Of a stretch of DNA of 64,000 bases, positions 24,543-31,361 are shown in pieces. How positions within the stretch are numbered: position 1 is the stretch's first letter; each line of letters begins with the position of its first letter. The DNA lies in contig DASUZB010000315.1 of NCBI GenBank assembly GCA_036377075.1, positions 1 to 64,000 on the forward strand. The letters are read 5' to 3'. Both the position numbers and the translations under genes were made by a program. The notes under the pieces were generated by a model, which saw only the letters and a list, made by a program, of their open reading frames with translations, searched no databases and was not told the DNA's origin. Source of the stretch: DASUZB01 sp036377075 (lineage in GTDB: Bacteria > Actinomycetota > CALGFH01).

Positions 24543-24549
24543 TCGGGAC

Positions 24550-24555
24550 TAGAAT
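24550..24555 (+). promoter_or_regulatory. Candidate -10 element for manB
   Basis: TAGAAT 33 nt ahead of the GTG start of phosphomannomutase, giving a short leader with GACGAGGAG. No -35 of note. Confidence 0.45.
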
Positions 24556-24587
24556 GCGCCCTCGTCCGCCGTCGACGAGGAGTCACC

Positions 24588-25952
24588 GTGCCCGCCGAGC
24601 TCGCCAAGGTGTTCAAGGCCTACGACGTCCGCGGGGTCTACCCCGATGAGATCGACGAGGACCTGGCCCGGGCGGTCGGCCGTGCGTTCGTCGCGGTGAC
24701 CGGCGCGCCGGCCGTCGCCATCGGGCAGGACATGCGGCCGTCCTCGACGCCCATGGCCGCGGCGCTGAGCGAGGGTGCCACCAGCCAGGGCGCCGACGTG
24801 ATCCAGGTCGGGCTCTGCTCGACCGACATGCTCTACTTCGTCTCCGGCGCGCTCGGCGTCGCCGGGGTCATGCTCACCGCCTCCCACAACCCGGCGCGCT
24901 ACAACGGCTTCAAGCTGTGCCGGCCAGGCGCGGTGCCGGTCGGCCAGGAGTCGGGCCTCGCCGAGATCGAGCGCATGGTGGCCGCCGGCGAACCGGTCAG
25001 CCTGGCCGACCGCCCCGGCACCGTCAGCCAGCGCGACGACCTCCTGCGGCGCTACGCCGAGCACGTCCGCGGCTTCGTCGACCGGCGTGCCCTGCGCCCG
25101 CTGAAGGTGGTCGCCGACGCCGGCAACGGCATGGCCGGTCACGTCCTGCCCGCGGTCTTCGAGGGGCTGCCCTTCCAGCTCGAGCCGATGTACTTCGAGC
25201 TCGACGGCAACTTCCCCAACCACCCGGCCGACCCGATCAACCCGGAGAACCTGGCCGACCTCCGCAAGCAGGTGGTGGCCTCCGGCGCCGACGTCGGCCT
25301 GGCCTTCGACGGCGACGCCGACCGCATGTTCCTGGTCGACGAGCAGGGCGCCGTCGTGCCGTCCAGCCTGGTGGTGGCGCTGGTCGCCGAGACGATGTGC
25401 GAGCGCGAGCCGGGCTCGGTCGTGCTCTACAACCTGATCTGCTCGCGGGTGGTGCCCGAGACCGTCAGGGCGGCGGGCGGCACGCCGGTGCGCACCCGCG
25501 TCGGCCACTCCTTCATCAAGCAGGTGATGGCCGACACCGGCGCGGTCTTCGGCGGCGAGCACTCCGGCCACTACTACTTCCGCGACAACTACCGCGCCGA
25601 CTCCGGCCTGATCGCCGCCCTGGTGGTGCTCGACGTCCTGTCCCGCGCCGCCCGGCCGCTGTCCGAGGTGCTCGCCCCCTACCGCAAGTACGCCGCCTCC
25701 GGCGAGATCAACCGGCGGGTCGACGAGCCGGGGGCGGTGGTCGCCAGCCTCGCCGACGCCGGCCGCTGGCCGGCCGCGACCAGCACCGACCGCACCGACG
25801 GGCTCACCGTCCACGGCCCGACCTGGTGGTTCAACCTGCGCCCGAGCAACACCGAACCGCTGCTGCGCCTCAACGTCGAGGCGGCCACCGAGGAGGAGAT
25901 GGCCCGCGTGCGGGACGAGGTCCTCGAGGCCGTCGGCGGCGAGCCGGCCTAG
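24588..25952 (+). CDS. manB: Phosphomannomutase/phosphoglucomutase
   Basis: A 454-residue alpha-D-phosphohexomutase that interconverts mannose-6-phosphate and mannose-1-phosphate, and often the glucose forms. Motifs are in order: FKAYDVRGVYPDEI, the catalytic phosphoserine loop TASHNPARYNG, the metal loop AFDGDADRMFLVD, the sugar-binding GGEHSGHYYF, and the phosphate-binding RPSNTEPLLRLNVEA. It is the step before the GDP-mannose pyrophosphorylase at 10 kb. The GTG has GACGAGGAG upstream. Trm112 and a PGI/PMI-like gene follow, the usual actinobacterial order. Confidence 0.95.
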   Translation: MPAELAKVFKAYDVRGVYPDEIDEDLARAVGRAFVAVTGAPAVAIGQDMRPSSTPMAAALSEGATSQGADVIQVGLCSTDMLYFVSGALGVAGVMLTASHNPARYNGFKLCRPGAVPVGQESGLAEIERMVAAGEPVSLADRPGTVSQRDDLLRRYAEHVRGFVDRRALRPLKVVADAGNGMAGHVLPAVFEGLPFQLEPMYFELDGNFPNHPADPINPENLADLRKQVVASGADVGLAFDGDADRMFLVDEQGAVVPSSLVVALVAETMCEREPGSVVLYNLICSRVVPETVRAAGGTPVRTRVGHSFIKQVMADTGAVFGGEHSGHYYFRDNYRADSGLIAALVVLDVLSRAARPLSEVLAPYRKYAASGEINRRVDEPGAVVASLADAGRWPAATSTDRTDGLTVHGPTWWFNLRPSNTEPLLRLNVEAATEEEMARVRDEVLEAVGGEPA

Positions 25953-26047
25953 CGGCAACCCTGACCGGCCCATAAGGCCTGAAGCACGCGAGGCCGAGAA
26001 TGCCTGAAGCGAGTGAGGCCCGCCCGGCAAGCGAGAAGGAGCGCCCC

Positions 26048-26227
26048 ATGCCACTTGACGCCGAGCTGCTCAACATCCTGGCCTGCCCCAACTGCCACGG
26101 CGAGGTCGACTACAAGGAGGCCGAGCAGGTCATCGAGTGCCGCAAGTGCCACTACCGCTACCCGGTCCGCGACGACATCCCGGTGATGCTGGTCGACGAG
26201 GCCGAGAAGCCGGAAACGGCCAAGTGA
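26048..26227 (+). CDS. Trm112-family zinc-binding protein
   Basis: A 59-residue Trm112/YcaR-type protein: LDAELLNILACPNCHGEVDY, then ECRKCHYRYPVRDDIPVML. Two CxxC pairs bind zinc. Eukaryotic and archaeal Trm112 activates methyltransferases; bacterial roles are less clear. AAGGAG lies upstream of the ATG, and the stop overlaps the GTG of the SIS gene (GTGA), so the two are coupled. Confidence 0.93.
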   Translation: MPLDAELLNILACPNCHGEVDYKEAEQVIECRKCHYRYPVRDDIPVMLVDEAEKPETAK

Positions 26228-27297
26228 GCGTCGCCCTGGACGACCCCGCCGAGCTGGCGGCGGGCGACCCGGGAGGCATGCTGGCCGCCGTCGCCGGCGC
26301 CGGCGACCAGGCACGGGCGGCGGTCGAGGCCACCAGCAAGGCCGACCTGGCCGGGCCGCGGCCGGAGACGGTCGTGGTCGCCGGCATGGGCGGCTCCGGC
26401 GTGGCCGGAGACGTGCTCGCCGCGCTCGCCTTCGCCGCCTCGCCCGCGCCGGTGGTGACCGTCAAGGGCGACCGCCTGCCCGCCTTCGTGGGGCCAGGCA
26501 CCCTGCTGGTCGCGGTCTCCTACTCGGGCAACACCGACGAGACCCTCTCCGCCGTCGAGCAGGGGCTGGCGGCGGGGGCGCGGCTGGTCGCGGTCGCCTC
26601 CGGCGGGCGCCTGGCCGCGCTCGCCGACGAGCGGGGCAGCCCGCTGGTCGAGGTGGAGGGCGGCCGCATGCCGCGGGCGGCGCTCTGGTCGCTGGTCGTT
26701 CCCGTGCTGCTCGCCGCCGAGGCCAGCGGGGTGCTGCCGCCCCTCGCCGCCGACGTCGGCGCCGCGGCGGACGCGCTGGACGCCGAGGCGGAGGCGCTCG
26801 GCCCGGCCGTGCTCACCGCCGACAACCCCGCCAAGCAGGCGGCGCTGCGGCTGTTCGACCGGCTCGCTGTGGTCTGGGGCACGGGCCAGCTCGGCGCCGT
26901 GGCCGCCACCCGCTTCCGCACCCAGTGCAACGAGAACGCCAAGGTGACGGCCGTCTCCGCGGCGGTCCCCGAGGCGAACCACAACGACGTCATGGGGCTC
27001 GAGGGCGGGCTCGGCCGCGGCCGCGAGCTGGTCCTCCTGCGCGACCAGGCCGGCGAGCACGAGCGCGACGGGCGGCGCCTGGCGCTGGCCTGCCAGGCGC
27101 TCGGGATCGGCGACCCGGTGACCCGGCTGGCGGGGGAGGGCGCGCCGCTCGCCCGCCTCGCCCGCCTCACCGCGTTCGCCGACTTCACCTCCACCTACCT
27201 CGGCCTGGCCAGGGGCGTCGACCCGACCCCGATCCGCACCCTCGACCAGGTCAAGGCGGCCATGGCGGGGTCCGGGGCTCAAGTAGCGAAGCGGTAG
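26224..27297 (+). CDS. SIS-domain phosphoglucose/phosphomannose isomerase-like protein
   Basis: A 357-residue protein with two SIS domains: VVVAGMGGSGVAGDVLAALA and LLVAVSYSGNTDETLSAVEQG in the first, VVWGTGQLGAVAATRFRTQ and CNENAKV in the second, and EANHNDVMGLE near the C-terminal active region. It resembles the archaeal-type bifunctional PGI/PMI family, which would feed mannose-6-phosphate to ManB. The actinobacterial homologue (Rv3256c-type) is not well characterised. Its last ten residues (AGSGAQVAKR) and stop codon come from a short palindromic element (copy D). Confidence 0.87.
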   Translation: MSVALDDPAELAAGDPGGMLAAVAGAGDQARAAVEATSKADLAGPRPETVVVAGMGGSGVAGDVLAALAFAASPAPVVTVKGDRLPAFVGPGTLLVAVSYSGNTDETLSAVEQGLAAGARLVAVASGGRLAALADERGSPLVEVEGGRMPRAALWSLVVPVLLAAEASGVLPPLAADVGAAADALDAEAEALGPAVLTADNPAKQAALRLFDRLAVVWGTGQLGAVAATRFRTQCNENAKVTAVSAAVPEANHNDVMGLEGGLGRGRELVLLRDQAGEHERDGRRLALACQALGIGDPVTRLAGEGAPLARLARLTAFADFTSTYLGLARGVDPTPIRTLDQVKAAMAGSGAQVAKR

Positions 27298-27308
27298 CCC
27301 CGGATGAA
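27267..27308 (+). repeat. Palindromic element, short form (copy D), at the SIS gene 3' end
   Basis: TCCGGGGCT (27271-27279) pairs perfectly with AGCCCCGGA (27296-27304) around a 16-nt loop, the same geometry as copy A. It is oriented with the gene and is read as GSGAQVAKR-stop, so the element supplies the terminal residues and the stop. The right arm ends about 13 nt before the pnp start and could also act as a transcription or processing signal. Confidence 0.8.
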
Positions 27309-27320
27309 CGAGGTCTCGCC

Positions 27321-28130
27321 GTGAGCTTTCCGGTTCCCGACGCGGTCGGTGCCGCCGCGGCCGCCCTGGCGCCGCGGCTGCCGCAGCGGCCGGTGGTCGC
27401 CCTGGTGCTCGGCTCCGGGGTCGGCGCGCTCGCCGAGGAGGTCGAGGACGCCGTGGTGGTGCCCGCCGGGGAGGTGCCCGGGCTGCCCGTGCCGCGGGTC
27501 CCCGGCCACGCCGGCGCGCTGGTCGCCGGGCGCCTCGGCGGCGTGCCGGTGCTGGTCCTCGCCGGCAGGGTCCACACCTACGAGGGCTACTCGGCCGCCG
27601 AGGTCGCGTTCGCCACCAGGGTCGCCGCCGAGCTCGGCTGCGGCGCGCTGGTGGCCACCAACGCCGCCGGCGGCATCAACCCCGACTACTCGCCGGGCGA
27701 CCTGATGGTCCTGCGCGACCACGTCAACTTCCTGTTCGACAACCCGCTGCGCGGTGGGCCGTCGTTCGTGGACCTCGCCGGCGCCTACGACGCCGAGCTG
27801 CGCGCCGTGGCCGCGCGCCACGCGGCCGCGGCCGGCGCCCCCCTGCACGAGGGCGTCTACCTGGCCGCCGCCGGCCCCTCCTACGAGACCCCCGCGGAGA
27901 TCGCCATCTTCCGCTCCTGGGGCGTCGACGCGGTCGGCATGTCGACCGTGCCGGAGGTGATCGCCGCCCGCGCCCACGGCCTACGCGTCGCCGCGGTCTC
28001 GGCGATCACCAACGTGCACCGCCCCGGCGGCACCCCGACCAGCCACGCCGAGGTCCTCGAGGTGGGCGCGCGGCTCCGCCCCCGCCTGCGCGAGCTGGTG
28101 CTCGCCCTGCTCCCCGCCGCCGCCGGCTGA
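27321..28130 (+). CDS. Purine-nucleoside phosphorylase (PNP/MTAP family)
   Basis: A 269-residue trimeric-type PNP, which cleaves inosine or guanosine with phosphate. It shows ALVLGSGVGAL (phosphate loop), RVHTYEGYSAAEV, NAAGGINPDYSPGDLMVL, PSYETPAEIAIFRSWG, DAVGMSTVPEVI and SAITNVHRPGGTPTSHAEV. The Asn in SAITNVH is the base-recognition position of 6-oxopurine PNPs. The GTG at 27321 follows directly after copy D of the palindromic element. Its 3' end overlaps the convergent histidine kinase frame by 150 bp. Confidence 0.92.
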   Translation: MSFPVPDAVGAAAAALAPRLPQRPVVALVLGSGVGALAEEVEDAVVVPAGEVPGLPVPRVPGHAGALVAGRLGGVPVLVLAGRVHTYEGYSAAEVAFATRVAAELGCGALVATNAAGGINPDYSPGDLMVLRDHVNFLFDNPLRGGPSFVDLAGAYDAELRAVAARHAAAAGAPLHEGVYLAAAGPSYETPAEIAIFRSWGVDAVGMSTVPEVIAARAHGLRVAAVSAITNVHRPGGTPTSHAEVLEVGARLRPRLRELVLALLPAAAG

Positions 28131-28898
28131 GGCCACGACCAGGCCCCGCACGGCGAACACCGAGCCGTGCGGGCCGCTGCGTTCCAGCACCACCTCGGCG
28201 CCGATGCTGGCGGCGAGGCGGCGGCACAGGTACAGGCCGAGGCCGACCCCGCCCGCCCGCCGGGTGCGCGACTGGTCGACCTGGTAGAAACGCTCGAAGA
28301 TGCGCTCGCGGGCCTCGGGCGGGACGCCTGGTCCCTGGTCGGCGACGAGCACGTCGACCGAGGTCGGGCCGGGGCGCGCCCGCACGGTGATGGTGGTGCC
28401 GGCCGGCGCGTACTTGCGCGCGTTGCCGATCAGGTTGGCGAGGATCTGGTGGAGCCGGTCGGCGTCGCCGCGGACCGGCCCGAGGCCGGCCGGGACGTCG
28501 GCCTCGACCAGGTGCCGGCCGTCGGCGCCCAGGTCCTCGAGCACCTGGCCGAGCAGGACGCTCAGGTGGACGTCGCCGAGCCGGGGGCGCTGCACGCCCG
28601 ACTCCAGCATGGTCACCACCAGCAGGTCCTCGACCAGCCGGTGCAGGCGCCGGCTCTGCCGGTCGGCCGTCTCCAGCAGCGAGCGTGCGGTGGCCGCGTC
28701 GAGCTCGACGTCGTCGCGCAGCAGGGTCGAGAGGCTCCCCTGGATCGCCGTGAGCGGGCTGCGCAGCTCGTGCGAGACGGCCGCGACGAAGTCGTCCTCG
28801 AGCCGGTTGGACTCCCGCAGCCGTGGCAGCGAAGCGCGCAACCGCTCGACCAGCCGGGCGTTGCCGGCCGCTCCCTCCCGCCGCCCTGGTCGCCTCAC
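27981..28898 (-). CDS. Soluble orphan sensor histidine kinase
   Basis: A 305-residue kinase with no membrane or PAS domain visible. HisKA is at FVAAVSHELRSPLTAIQG (phospho-acceptor His). The HATPase has N box NLIGNARKYAP, G1 DQGPGVP, F box IFERFYQVDQ and G2 GGVGLGLYLCRRLA. Starts are a TTG at 28901 or the GTG at 28898, with GGGAG upstream. No response regulator is adjacent. The kinase domain ends near VFAVRGLVV. The remaining 50 residues are encoded antisense to the 3' end of pnp and look unrelated to the family. Confidence 0.85.
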   Translation of the reverse strand: MRRPGRREGAAGNARLVERLRASLPRLRESNRLEDDFVAAVSHELRSPLTAIQGSLSTLLRDDVELDAATARSLLETADRQSRRLHRLVEDLLVVTMLESGVQRPRLGDVHLSVLLGQVLEDLGADGRHLVEADVPAGLGPVRGDADRLHQILANLIGNARKYAPAGTTITVRARPGPTSVDVLVADQGPGVPPEARERIFERFYQVDQSRTRRAGGVGLGLYLCRRLAASIGAEVVLERSGPHGSVFAVRGLVVASAGGGGEQGEHQLAQAGAEPRAHLEDLGVAGRGAAGAVHVGDRRDRGDA

Positions 28899-29015
28899 CA
28901 ATCCACTCCCGCGTCCCGGCCACCGCCGCGGCGGCCCACGCCTCCTGATCGGCAGCCACCGCGCCGGGGTGATGGGAAGTGCAGGTGGGAACGAGGCGGG
29001 CGCCGCCGGGTCCGG

Positions 29016-29044
29016 TTGAGTGGCGCGCGCCCGTCAGGCAGACT
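29016..29044 (+). promoter_or_regulatory. Promoter of ahcY
   Basis: TTGAGT (29016-29021) and CAGACT (29039-29044) are separated by 17 bp. The predicted start near 29051 leaves a 64-nt GC-rich leader before the TTG start. I see no SAH-riboswitch consensus in it. Confidence 0.5.
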
Positions 29045-29114
29045 GGGCCGTCGACCTGCCAGCCCCAACCCGTTCCCGGCGTGCGCCCCGGGCGCCCGCC
29101 GCCAAGGAGGACCC

Positions 29115-30368
29115 TTGCCGTACGACGTCGCTGACCTCGCCCTCGCCGACGAGGGCCGCCTGCGCATCGAGTGGGCCGACCGGCACATGCCGGTGCTGCG
29201 GGACATCCGCGCCCGCTTCGAGAAGGAGCAGCCCCTCGCCGGCCTGAAGGTGGCCGCCTGCCTGCACGTGACCACCGAGACGGCCAACCTGATGCGCGCC
29301 CTCAAGGCGGGCGGCGCGTCGGCCACCCTGTGCGCCTCCAACCCCCTGTCGACCCAGGACGACACCGCCGCCGCGCTGGTGCGGCACTACGGCATCGACG
29401 TCCACGCCCGCCGCGGGATCGACAACGCCGGCTACTACCGGCACCTCGAGGCGGCCCTCGACAGCCACCCCAGCGTCACCATGGACGACGGCTGCGACCT
29501 GGTCACCCTGCTCCACACGAGGAGGAGGGAGCAGCTGGGTGAGGTGCGGGTGGGCACCGAGGAGACCACCACCGGGGTGATCCGCCTGCGCCAGATGGAG
29601 CGCGAGGGCGCCCTGGCCTACCCGATCATCGCCGTCAACGACACGCCCACCAAGCACATGTTCGACAACCGCTTCGGCACCGGCCAGTCGAGCATCGACG
29701 GCATCCTGCGGGCGACCAACGTCCTGCTCGCCGGGACCACCTTCGTGGTCGCCGGCTACGGCTACTGCGGCAAGGGCCTGGCGATGCGCGCCCGCGGCAT
29801 GGGCGCCAAGGTGGTGGTCACCGAGGTCGAGCCGGTGCGTGCCCTGGAGGCGGCGATGGAGGGCTACCGGGTGGCGCCGATGCTCGAGGCCGCCCGCGAG
29901 GCCGACGTGATCGTCTCGGTCACCGGCGACCGCGACATCCTGCGCCGCGAGCACTTCGAGGTGATGAAGGACGGCGTCATCCTGGCCAACTCCGGCCACT
30001 TCGACGTCGAGATCGACAAGGTCGCCCTCGGCGAGCTCGCCGGCTCGGTCACCAGGGTGCGGGAGAACGTCGAGCAGTACGTGCTCGACGACGGCCGGCG
30101 CCTCAACCTGGTCGCCGAGGGGCGCCTGGTCAACCTCGGCGCGGCCGAGGGCCACCCGGCGGCGGTGATGGACATGTCCTTCGCCGACCAGGCCCTCTCG
30201 CTCGAGTGGCTGACCCGCCAGTCGAGCCTGGACGTGCGCGTGCACGACGTCCCCGCCGAGATCGACGCCGAGGTGGCCAGGGTCAAGCTCGCCACCATGG
30301 GCATCGAGATCGACGCCCTCACCGAGGCGCAGGTCTCCTACCTCCACTCCTGGACCGAGGGCACCTGA
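29115..30368 (+). CDS. ahcY: S-adenosylhomocysteine hydrolase
   Basis: A 417-residue enzyme that splits SAH into adenosine and homocysteine. Family motifs are CLHVTTETANLMRALKAGGA, CASNPLSTQDDTAAAL, the catalytic VNDTPTKHMFDNRFGTGQS, the NAD loop VVAGYGYCGKGLAMRARGMG, and LANSGHFDVEI. The C-terminus ends at SYLHSWTEGT without the longer KPDHYRY-like tail of mycobacterial and eukaryotic enzymes. It therefore resembles the shorter archaeal/Thermotoga-type class. TTG at 29115 is 4 nt after AAGGAGG. It is followed by a perfect 14-bp terminator hairpin. Confidence 0.95.
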   Translation: MPYDVADLALADEGRLRIEWADRHMPVLRDIRARFEKEQPLAGLKVAACLHVTTETANLMRALKAGGASATLCASNPLSTQDDTAAALVRHYGIDVHARRGIDNAGYYRHLEAALDSHPSVTMDDGCDLVTLLHTRRREQLGEVRVGTEETTTGVIRLRQMEREGALAYPIIAVNDTPTKHMFDNRFGTGQSSIDGILRATNVLLAGTTFVVAGYGYCGKGLAMRARGMGAKVVVTEVEPVRALEAAMEGYRVAPMLEAAREADVIVSVTGDRDILRREHFEVMKDGVILANSGHFDVEIDKVALGELAGSVTRVRENVEQYVLDDGRRLNLVAEGRLVNLGAAEGHPAAVMDMSFADQALSLEWLTRQSSLDVRVHDVPAEIDAEVARVKLATMGIEIDALTEAQVSYLHSWTEGT

Positions 30369-30390
30369 GCCCGGCTGCGACCACTGGGCG

Positions 30391-30421
30391 CGAGGCCCCC
30401 ACCGCCACGGTGGGGGCCTCG
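30391..30421 (+). terminator. Strong hairpin terminator after ahcY
   Basis: CGAGGCCCCCACCG (30391-30404) pairs perfectly over 14 bp with CGGTGGGGGCCTCG (30408-30421) around the 3-nt loop CCA. There is no U-tract, which is common for high-GC actinobacterial terminators. Confidence 0.8.
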
Positions 30422-30460
30422 GTGCGTCCGGATGCGCCCCAAGCAGGCCAACGTTCGGGA

Positions 30461-30488
30461 TTGACGGTTCCAGCCGTCCCGCTAGGAT
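30461..30488 (+). promoter_or_regulatory. Promoter of the 72-residue membrane protein gene
   Basis: TTGACG (30461-30466), 16-bp spacer, TAGGAT (30483-30488). The predicted start near 30495 excludes a GTG at 30490 and supports the GTG at 30529. Confidence 0.7.
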
Positions 30489-30528
30489 TGTGACCAGTGG
30501 ATCTGCGGCTGCCTGGGGGGAGGTCACG

Positions 30529-30747
30529 GTGGTCGCCCAGGCAATGGCAATCCTCCGGAGGGCCGCCACCGTCCTGCTGCCGCTGCTGGTGATGCTCGCG
30601 GCCCTCGTCATCGCCGCCCACGTCGCCCGCACCGGGGTGCCGGTCCAGGGCGGTCCGATCTTCGGCGGCCCCGGGAACTGGAAGGTCGACCAGGACGCCA
30701 AGCCACAGCACGGGCAGTTCCCCTTCCTGGACACCCGGCGGCACTGA
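30529..30747 (+). CDS. Small single-span membrane protein, unknown
   Basis: A 72-residue protein with a short basic N-terminus (VVAQAMAILRRA), one span (ATVLLPLLVMLAALVIAAHV) and an extracytoplasmic tail with GGPIFGGPGNWKVDQ and PQHGQFPFLD. I do not recognise the family. The GTG at 30529 has GGGGGGAG 5 nt upstream and lies 35 nt after a good promoter, and strong hairpins flank the unit on both sides. It appears to be a monocistronic expressed gene. Confidence 0.65.
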   Translation: MVAQAMAILRRAATVLLPLLVMLAALVIAAHVARTGVPVQGGPIFGGPGNWKVDQDAKPQHGQFPFLDTRRH

Positions 30748-30764
30748 CCGGACCCGGCGCGGCA

Positions 30765-30789
30765 CCGCCCGCACGGCTTTCGCGGGCGG
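30765..30789 (+). terminator. Hairpin after the small membrane protein gene
   Basis: CCGCCCGC (30765-30772) pairs perfectly with GCGGGCGG (30782-30789), 9-nt loop. It lies 18 bp after the stop and just before the leaderless promoter of the PEBP gene. Confidence 0.5.
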
Positions 30790-30800
30790 GACCGGTGCAC

Positions 30801-30806
30801 TACCGT
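30801..30806 (+). promoter_or_regulatory. Leaderless -10 element for the PEBP lipoprotein gene
   Basis: TACCGT is followed by exactly 6 nt and the ATG at 30813, so transcription should start at or next to the start codon. No ribosome binding site is present. Confidence 0.6.
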
Positions 30807-30812
30807 TGCCGG

Positions 30813-31346
30813 ATGCGGCGCGCGATCGTGCTCCTGCTCGGCCTCGGCCTGGCCGCCTGCTCGCGGGGCGGGGCGCCGGAGGTCAACCGCGAGCTGCCCG
30901 ACACCATCAGCGTGACCAGCTCGGCGTTCACCAACGGCGCGAAGATCCCCACCCGCTTCACCTGCGCCGGTGCCGACCTCGCCCCGCCGCTGGCGTGGTC
31001 GGGCGCGCCGAAGGACGCCGCCGAGCTGGCGCTGGTGGTCGACGACCCGGACGCGCCCGGCGGCACCTACACCCACTGGGTCCTGTTCCACCTCGACCCC
31101 GGCATGACCGGCCTGCAGGAAGGCCAGGTGCCGCCCGGCGCCCGCCAGGCGCAGAACAGCGGCGGCGAGGTCGGCTACACCGGCCCCTGCCCGCCGGGCG
31201 GGCCGGCCCACCACTACCGCTTCACGGTGTACGCGCTCAGCGACCGACTCGACCTGCCCGACCGGGCCAAGCTCGACGAGACGCTGCAGGGCGTCACCAA
31301 GGCGGCCACGGCAAGGGGCCGCCTGACCGGCACCTTCGCCCGCTGA
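30813..31346 (+). CDS. YbhB/YbcL (PEBP-like) lipoprotein
   Basis: A 177-residue exported lipoprotein. The signal peptide RRAIVLLLGLGLAACS has a LAAC lipobox (lipidated Cys near residue 16). The phosphatidylethanolamine-binding fold follows with SSAFTNGAKIPTRFTCAGAD, LALVVDDPDAPGGTYTHWVL and PCPPGGPAHHYRFTVYAL. This family includes Rv1910c/Rv2140c-type proteins; the ligand is unknown. Probably translated from a leaderless mRNA. Confidence 0.9.
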   Translation: MRRAIVLLLGLGLAACSRGGAPEVNRELPDTISVTSSAFTNGAKIPTRFTCAGADLAPPLAWSGAPKDAAELALVVDDPDAPGGTYTHWVLFHLDPGMTGLQEGQVPPGARQAQNSGGEVGYTGPCPPGGPAHHYRFTVYALSDRLDLPDRAKLDETLQGVTKAATARGRLTGTFAR

Positions 31347-31361
31347 CCCGCTCAGGCGGGT
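31346..31361. terminator. Short bidirectional hairpin between convergent genes
   Basis: ACCCGC (31346-31351) and GCGGGT (31356-31361) form a perfect 6-bp stem with a TCAG loop, overlapping both stop codons of the PEBP and RDD genes. It is modest but well placed. Confidence 0.4.

Noticed and set aside
28902..29114. SAH riboswitch upstream of ahcY
   Set aside because: The 64-nt leader is too short and shows no conserved SAH-riboswitch core that I can recognise.
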